From: Gammaproteobacteria bacterium
GTDB taxonomy: Bacteria > Pseudomonadota > Gammaproteobacteria > UBA1113
Direction: 5' to 3'
DNA length: 32,440 nucleotides
Assembly: GCA_009885935.1 (NCBI GenBank)
Contig: VFJT01000078.1
Coordinates: 1-32,440, forward strand
A program made the position numbers and the translations under genes. The stretch's first letter is position 1. Each line of letters starts with the position of its first letter. Below the pieces are notes generated by a model. The model did not search any database. It was given only the letters and a program-made list of their open reading frames with translations, and was not told where the DNA came from. Shown piece by piece: positions 27,651 to 32,440 of the stretch.

Positions 27651-27677
27651 GGGCAGGCACAGGGGCCTGCCCCTACG
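27651..27677 (-). repeat. Single family A palindromic repeat
   Basis: GGGCAGGCACAGGGGCCTGCCCCTACG, inverted orientation. Confidence 0.9.
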
Positions 27678-27768
27678 TGTCGACTGACAGAACGAGTATA
27701 TATTTTCCTTTTTAGGCATTTAATGCTACATTATCAAACGAGCTTTTACACGCTAAGGCACACACTTC

Positions 27769-30132
27769 ATGCTAGGGATAACTTTATTCATTGTAGGCTT
27801 GCTGGTTTTGTCTTATCAGCAGCGAGCGGCTGTTTATTACACTGTCTACGGCTTTATAGGGTGTTTATTTGCTAGCATTTATGCCTCTAGCGGTTCTATT
27901 ATTGCCGTGTGGAGCATTTGGGGGCTGTGGCTGCTATTATTTCAGTTAACATTCTTACGCCGCCTTATTTTAACCCCGTTATTATTTCGTGTTTATCAAA
28001 AAATACAACCCAAGCTATCATCCACTGAAGCCGAAGCCTTGGCTGCGGGAACCGTAGATTGGGATAGAGAACTGTTTAGCGGCAATCCCGATTGGCAAAA
28101 ATTATGGCAAAAAGAATTAACCCTCTTATCTCCCGAAGAGCGTGCTTTTTTACTAGGGCCAGTGGAAAGCCTCTGTGCGCAAATGGCTCCTTATCGTTTT
28201 TTAGCCGTGCAAAATGATATACCCGCAGAAATCTGGGATACGCTAAAAACACAGGGATTTTTTGGCTTACACATTGCCAAGCAATATGGCGGTTTGGCTT
28301 TTTCTAAAACCGCCGTGGCGATAATCTTAGCTAAAATTGCTTCTTGCAGTAATGTTTTATCCGCCATGGTTTCTGTACCTAATTCCTTAGGGCCCGCCGA
28401 ATTATTAGCTACCTATGGTACAGAAGAACAAAAAAATTATTATCTGCCGCGTTTAGCCAAGGGTGTTGACATCCCTTGCTTTGCCTTAACCAGCCCCGAA
28501 GCGGGATCCGACGCCAGTGCCATGCCAGATTATGGCATCGTTACAGAGGGAGAATGGCAAGGGGAAACGGTCATGGGCATTAAGATCAATTGGAATAAGC
28601 GTTATATTACTTTAGCCCCCAAAGCAACGCTATTGGGCTTGGCATTTAAGCTATACGATCCTAATCACTTATTGGGGGAAAATACTTACATAGGCATTAC
28701 TTCAGTATTAATTCCTACACATCATCCCGGAGTCATCATTGGCCGCCGTCATTTTATAGGCAATGGTTTCTTCATCAATGGCCCCACTTCAGGCAAAGAT
28801 GTTTTTATACCATTAGAGTGGATCATTGGCGGCGTTGCGCAGAAGGGGCAAGGTTGGCGTATGTTAACCGAAAGCCTATCCGCAGGACGTGCCATGGCCT
28901 TACCCGGCCTTTCCATTGGTGCTTGCTACACCGCTACCTTGACCACCAGTGCTTACGCTTTCATACGCAAGCAATTTAAAGTGCCTATAGGTCGCTTCGA
29001 AGGCATACAAGAAAAAATGGCCGTAATGGCCATAGGATTATATCAAATGGAGAATATGACCCATTTAACCTTAAGCGCAGTAGATCAAGGCGCAAAACCC
29101 AGCGTACTATCCGCTATTGTAAAATACTACGCTACCGAAACGGCACGCCAGGCTCTACACGCAGCTATGGATGTGCACGGCGGTAAAGGCATTTGCATGG
29201 GTCCGCGTAGCTACTTATCCGATGCCTATGAGTTAACTCCAGTGGCTATTACGGTAGAAGGGGCGAATATCTTAACGCGCAATATGATCATTTTTGGGCA
29301 AGGCGCTATACGCTGTCATCCTTATGTGAGTGCTTGCTTACAAGCGCTTAATCAGAACGATGTAAAACAGGGTTTAATAGATTTCGATAAAGCCATCTGG
29401 GGACACTTGGCGCATTTTATCAGTTTATGGCCACGGGTAATATGGCAAAGCTTAAGCGGCGGTTGGCTTATTTGGCCACAACGACACCCTTATTGGCGCA
29501 CCATACAAAAAATCACGCTTCGATGCAATCGTTTTGCTTTTTTAACTGAAATTTGTTTTTTAGTGTATGGCGGTCAATTAAAATTTTCCGAACGCGTATC
29601 CGCGCGCATGGCAGATAATTTTATTCATCTGTATGCCGCCAGTAGTACCTTAAAATACGCCAAAGGAGAACATGCACTAAGCTGGACACCCAGTATAGCA
29701 AAAGAACTCAATGCAGCCAGCTTCTGCGAGAATTTGTTCGCCATAGATAAAGCGGCGGCCGATCTCTTAAGTCAACTTCCCAATCGTTACATGGCAAAAT
29801 GTTTGTCTTTTCTGTGTTTTCCCTGGGGACGAAAACGAAGCGGCATAACAGACAAACAGAAGAAAGCCATCGCTGAGGCCTTGTTGATGAATACAGCGAT
29901 GACAGCCGAGATAGGTGAGAAGATCTATGTGGGAGCAAATGCCAATAGCGTACAGGCTAAATTAATTCACACTCATCAGGAAGCCTTACTGTGCGAGCCA
30001 CTCTATCAAAAAATAAAAGCCGGCGGCGATATTACAGCAGAAGAGAAGACGCGCTTACAGGCTTTAGAACTAGCGATTGCGGAATTCATTGCTGTAGATG
30101 ATTTTCCAGCACATGCGTTTTCACGCGTTTAA
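27769..30132 (+). CDS. fadE: Acyl-CoA dehydrogenase, FadE-type
   Basis: N-terminal TM segments; TSPEAGSDASAMPDYGIV, MDVHGGKGICMGPRSYL, ITVEGANILTRNMIIFGQGAIRCHPYV. Confidence 0.92.
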   Translation: MLGITLFIVGLLVLSYQQRAAVYYTVYGFIGCLFASIYASSGSIIAVWSIWGLWLLLFQLTFLRRLILTPLLFRVYQKIQPKLSSTEAEALAAGTVDWDRELFSGNPDWQKLWQKELTLLSPEERAFLLGPVESLCAQMAPYRFLAVQNDIPAEIWDTLKTQGFFGLHIAKQYGGLAFSKTAVAIILAKIASCSNVLSAMVSVPNSLGPAELLATYGTEEQKNYYLPRLAKGVDIPCFALTSPEAGSDASAMPDYGIVTEGEWQGETVMGIKINWNKRYITLAPKATLLGLAFKLYDPNHLLGENTYIGITSVLIPTHHPGVIIGRRHFIGNGFFINGPTSGKDVFIPLEWIIGGVAQKGQGWRMLTESLSAGRAMALPGLSIGACYTATLTTSAYAFIRKQFKVPIGRFEGIQEKMAVMAIGLYQMENMTHLTLSAVDQGAKPSVLSAIVKYYATETARQALHAAMDVHGGKGICMGPRSYLSDAYELTPVAITVEGANILTRNMIIFGQGAIRCHPYVSACLQALNQNDVKQGLIDFDKAIWGHLAHFISLWPRVIWQSLSGGWLIWPQRHPYWRTIQKITLRCNRFAFLTEICFLVYGGQLKFSERVSARMADNFIHLYAASSTLKYAKGEHALSWTPSIAKELNAASFCENLFAIDKAAADLLSQLPNRYMAKCLSFLCFPWGRKRSGITDKQKKAIAEALLMNTAMTAEIGEKIYVGANANSVQAKLIHTHQEALLCEPLYQKIKAGGDITAEEKTRLQALELAIAEFIAVDDFPAHAFSRV

Positions 30133-30143
30133 GGGAGCTGATT

Positions 30144-32440
30144 ATGGATATTTTTTTATTGTGCATAGCCTTGCTAATCAATAATAGTCTGTTGGGCTTT
30201 TACAACGCCAATAAATTTGTACACGCCATTGCTGTTTTTATTTTTATAATACTGCTGCTGGCTCTGTTGCACTCCAGCTTGATGAGCGCGAGTGTGGTAT
30301 TACTAATCTATGCGGGCGTATGTGCCATACTCTTATCCACCCCATTGCGCCGTTTGCTGATCATAAAACCATTGTTGGCGTTATATCGTAGCAAAGTCCC
30401 TAAACTATCCGCTACCGAACGCATTGCCATGGCCGCGGGAACCGTTTCTTGGGATGGTGAATTATTTTTTGGCCATCCCAAATCAGCCGTTCTACTCAAT
30501 TACCCTAAGGCAATACTGAATGCAGAAGAACAAGATTTCCTAGATGGCCCCGTTGAAGCATTGTGCAGGCAATTAAATGCTTGGAATATACAATTTAAAG
30601 ACGGCGATATGCCCGATGCTGTATGGCAATTTATTAAAGAAAATGGTTTTTTGGGACTCATCATTCCTAAGCAATATGGCGGCAAGGAATTTTCAGCTTA
30701 TGCGCATAGCCGTGTTATTGTCAAACTGGCTAGTGTATCGCCGGTAGCTGCCGTCAGTGTGTGTGTACCCAATTCATTAGGACCCGCTGAATTGCTATTA
30801 CACTATGGCACGCAAGAACAAAAGAATTATTATTTGCCTCGTTTAGCGCAGGGCATAGAGATACCGTGTTTTGCGCTCACTAGCCCCGTAGCCGGTTCGG
30901 ATGCCACTAGTATCATTGATAAGGGAATCGTTTGTGTAGAAATAATCGATGGTAAAAAAGTATTGGGTATGCGTTTAACCTGGAATAAACGCTACATCAC
31001 ACTGGCACCCATCGCCACCATCATAGGCCTTGCTTTTAAATTATATGACCCCGATCGCTTACTCGGTGATAAAGAAGCTTTAGGTATTACCTGCGCCTTG
31101 ATCCCTAGACAAACGGCAGGGGTTATCATCGGCCGTAGACACTTACCAAATAATGTCCTCTTTCAAAATGGTCCCACACAAGGTCATGATGTATTTTTAC
31201 CCTTAGATGCCATTATTGGTGGTCCAGAGCAAATAGGGCAGGGTTGGAAAATGTTGGTTGAATGCTTATCCGTAGGCCGTGCTATTTCTATTCCCTCGTT
31301 GAGCATAGGCGCTGCAAAAGCTTGTGTAGCCTATGGCGGCGCTTATGCCACCATACGCCAGCAATTTAAACATTCTTTAGTTGATTTTGAAGGCATACAA
31401 GCAGCACTAGCAAATATGTGTGGTTTAACGTATATTGCCGATGCCGCAGAAGAATTAGCGACCAGTTTAATCGATCTAGGAGAAAAACCATCGGTTATTT
31501 CGGCTATAGTCAAATACCAAGTTTCTGAGATGGTACGTACGACTGTACTCAATACCATGGATATCTTAGGCGGCAAGGGTTTGTGTATAGGACCTACTAA
31601 TCCCATTACAACCTATTATTCTAGCGCCCCCATTGCCATTACCGTAGAAGGGGCGAGCATTTTGACCCGTTCTTTGGTGATCTTTGGCCAGGGTTTGTTT
31701 CGTTCTCATCCATATTTATTCAAAGAAATGCAATTGGCCAGTGAAAAAAGCACTAAAAGCACTGTAGCGCAATTTGATAATATCCTATTAGCGCATATGA
31801 AACATGTTATACACGTAACCTGCAGCAGTTTTTGGGGTGGGCTTTCAAAGGGGAGAATGTTATCCACTCATAACCAATATTCTGCATTAAAGAAACCCTT
31901 ACGTAGCTTATCGCATTACAGCACTGCTTTTGCTTTATTGGTGGATAGTTTGGCGCTGGTTTATGGCGACCGCTTAAAGCGCAAAGAATTTTTGTCGGCA
32001 CGCATGGCCGATATTTTAAATGTTCTCTTTTGCGCCAGCGCTGTTATTAAAAAATTTCATGACGATGGCTTGCCTGAAGAAGAGCTGCCTTTACTGACTT
32101 GGTGTTGTCACCATTTATTTTATCAAGCAGAAGAAAGCATGATGGCTTTATTAAGCAATTTACCGTGGTATCTGCGTGTTAAACTGCGTTGCATTATTTT
32201 TCCATTGGGACGTGAGGCGGCTATTCCTAGCGATAAACTAGAAAGAGAACTGGCTGAAGCGGTGGCTAAACCTTCAGCTATACGATCTAGATTGATACAC
32301 GGCGCTTATTTAAACGCGGGTGATACCCATCCGGTGGCAAGAATTAACGAATTCTTGCCCCTTTTTATAGAAACAGGAGCTTTGTGGAAAAAATTGTTGC
32401 ACTATAATAAAAGTTTAACCGATCCCTCTTTAAATTGGCC
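30144..32440 (+). CDS. Second FadE-type acyl-CoA dehydrogenase (paralog), truncated by the window end
   Basis: ATG 30144; own translation gives MDIFLLCIALLINNSLLGFYNANKFVHAI...SATERIAMAAGTVSWDGELFFGHP...TSPVAGSDATSIIDKGIV...GGKGLCIGPTNPITTYYSSAPIAITVEGASILTRSLVIFGQGLFRSHPY. No stop seen before the window end, so absent from the ORF track. Confidence 0.88.
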   Translation, partial: MDIFLLCIALLINNSLLGFYNANKFVHAIAVFIFIILLLALLHSSLMSASVVLLIYAGVCAILLSTPLRRLLIIKPLLALYRSKVPKLSATERIAMAAGTVSWDGELFFGHPKSAVLLNYPKAILNAEEQDFLDGPVEALCRQLNAWNIQFKDGDMPDAVWQFIKENGFLGLIIPKQYGGKEFSAYAHSRVIVKLASVSPVAAVSVCVPNSLGPAELLLHYGTQEQKNYYLPRLAQGIEIPCFALTSPVAGSDATSIIDKGIVCVEIIDGKKVLGMRLTWNKRYITLAPIATIIGLAFKLYDPDRLLGDKEALGITCALIPRQTAGVIIGRRHLPNNVLFQNGPTQGHDVFLPLDAIIGGPEQIGQGWKMLVECLSVGRAISIPSLSIGAAKACVAYGGAYATIRQQFKHSLVDFEGIQAALANMCGLTYIADAAEELATSLIDLGEKPSVISAIVKYQVSEMVRTTVLNTMDILGGKGLCIGPTNPITTYYSSAPIAITVEGASILTRSLVIFGQGLFRSHPYLFKEMQLASEKSTKSTVAQFDNILLAHMKHVIHVTCSSFWGGLSKGRMLSTHNQYSALKKPLRSLSHYSTAFALLVDSLALVYGDRLKRKEFLSARMADILNVLFCASAVIKKFHDDGLPEEELPLLTWCCHHLFYQAEESMMALLSNLPWYLRVKLRCIIFPLGREAAIPSDKLERELAEAVAKPSAIRSRLIHGAYLNAGDTHPVARINEFLPLFIETGALWKKLLHYNKSLTDPSLNW

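Noticed and set aside
27639-27875. 78-aa ORF upstream of fadE
   Set aside because: Starts in the repeat and runs out of frame into fadE; no support.

Overview
This window (about 40% GC by eye) looks like chromosome of a gammaproteobacterium. Legionellales/Coxiellaceae is a guess from gene order and effector-like proteins and was not tested. The housekeeping backbone is lnt and ygfZ (-) divergent from sdhE-ygfX (+), acs, lepA-lepB-rnc-era, recO-scpA-scpB-rluB-MFS, lolA-rarA-serS, and two tandem fadE-type acyl-CoA dehydrogenases. The second fadE runs off the 3' edge and is missing from the ORF track. Lineage-specific, possibly host-directed genes sit between these blocks: a 5'-truncated Ser-rich protein, a 192-aa repeat protein ending in CCPITCAVM (a eukaryotic-type CaaX prenylation motif), an 883-aa coiled-coil protein with an internal duplication, an EEP-fold (endonuclease/exonuclease/phosphatase) protein with SDH changed to SDQ, a secreted chagasin/I42-type cysteine protease inhibitor, and a chromosomal KfrA-like protein. 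The window also carries at least three families of dispersed palindromic repeats. One (CGTAGGGGCRGRCCCCCGTGYCTGCCC-like) has covarying stems, supplies the stop codon of two genes (scpB and the MFS gene), and is translated inside the N-terminus of lolA. No tRNA, rRNA, CRISPR array or transposase was recognised.
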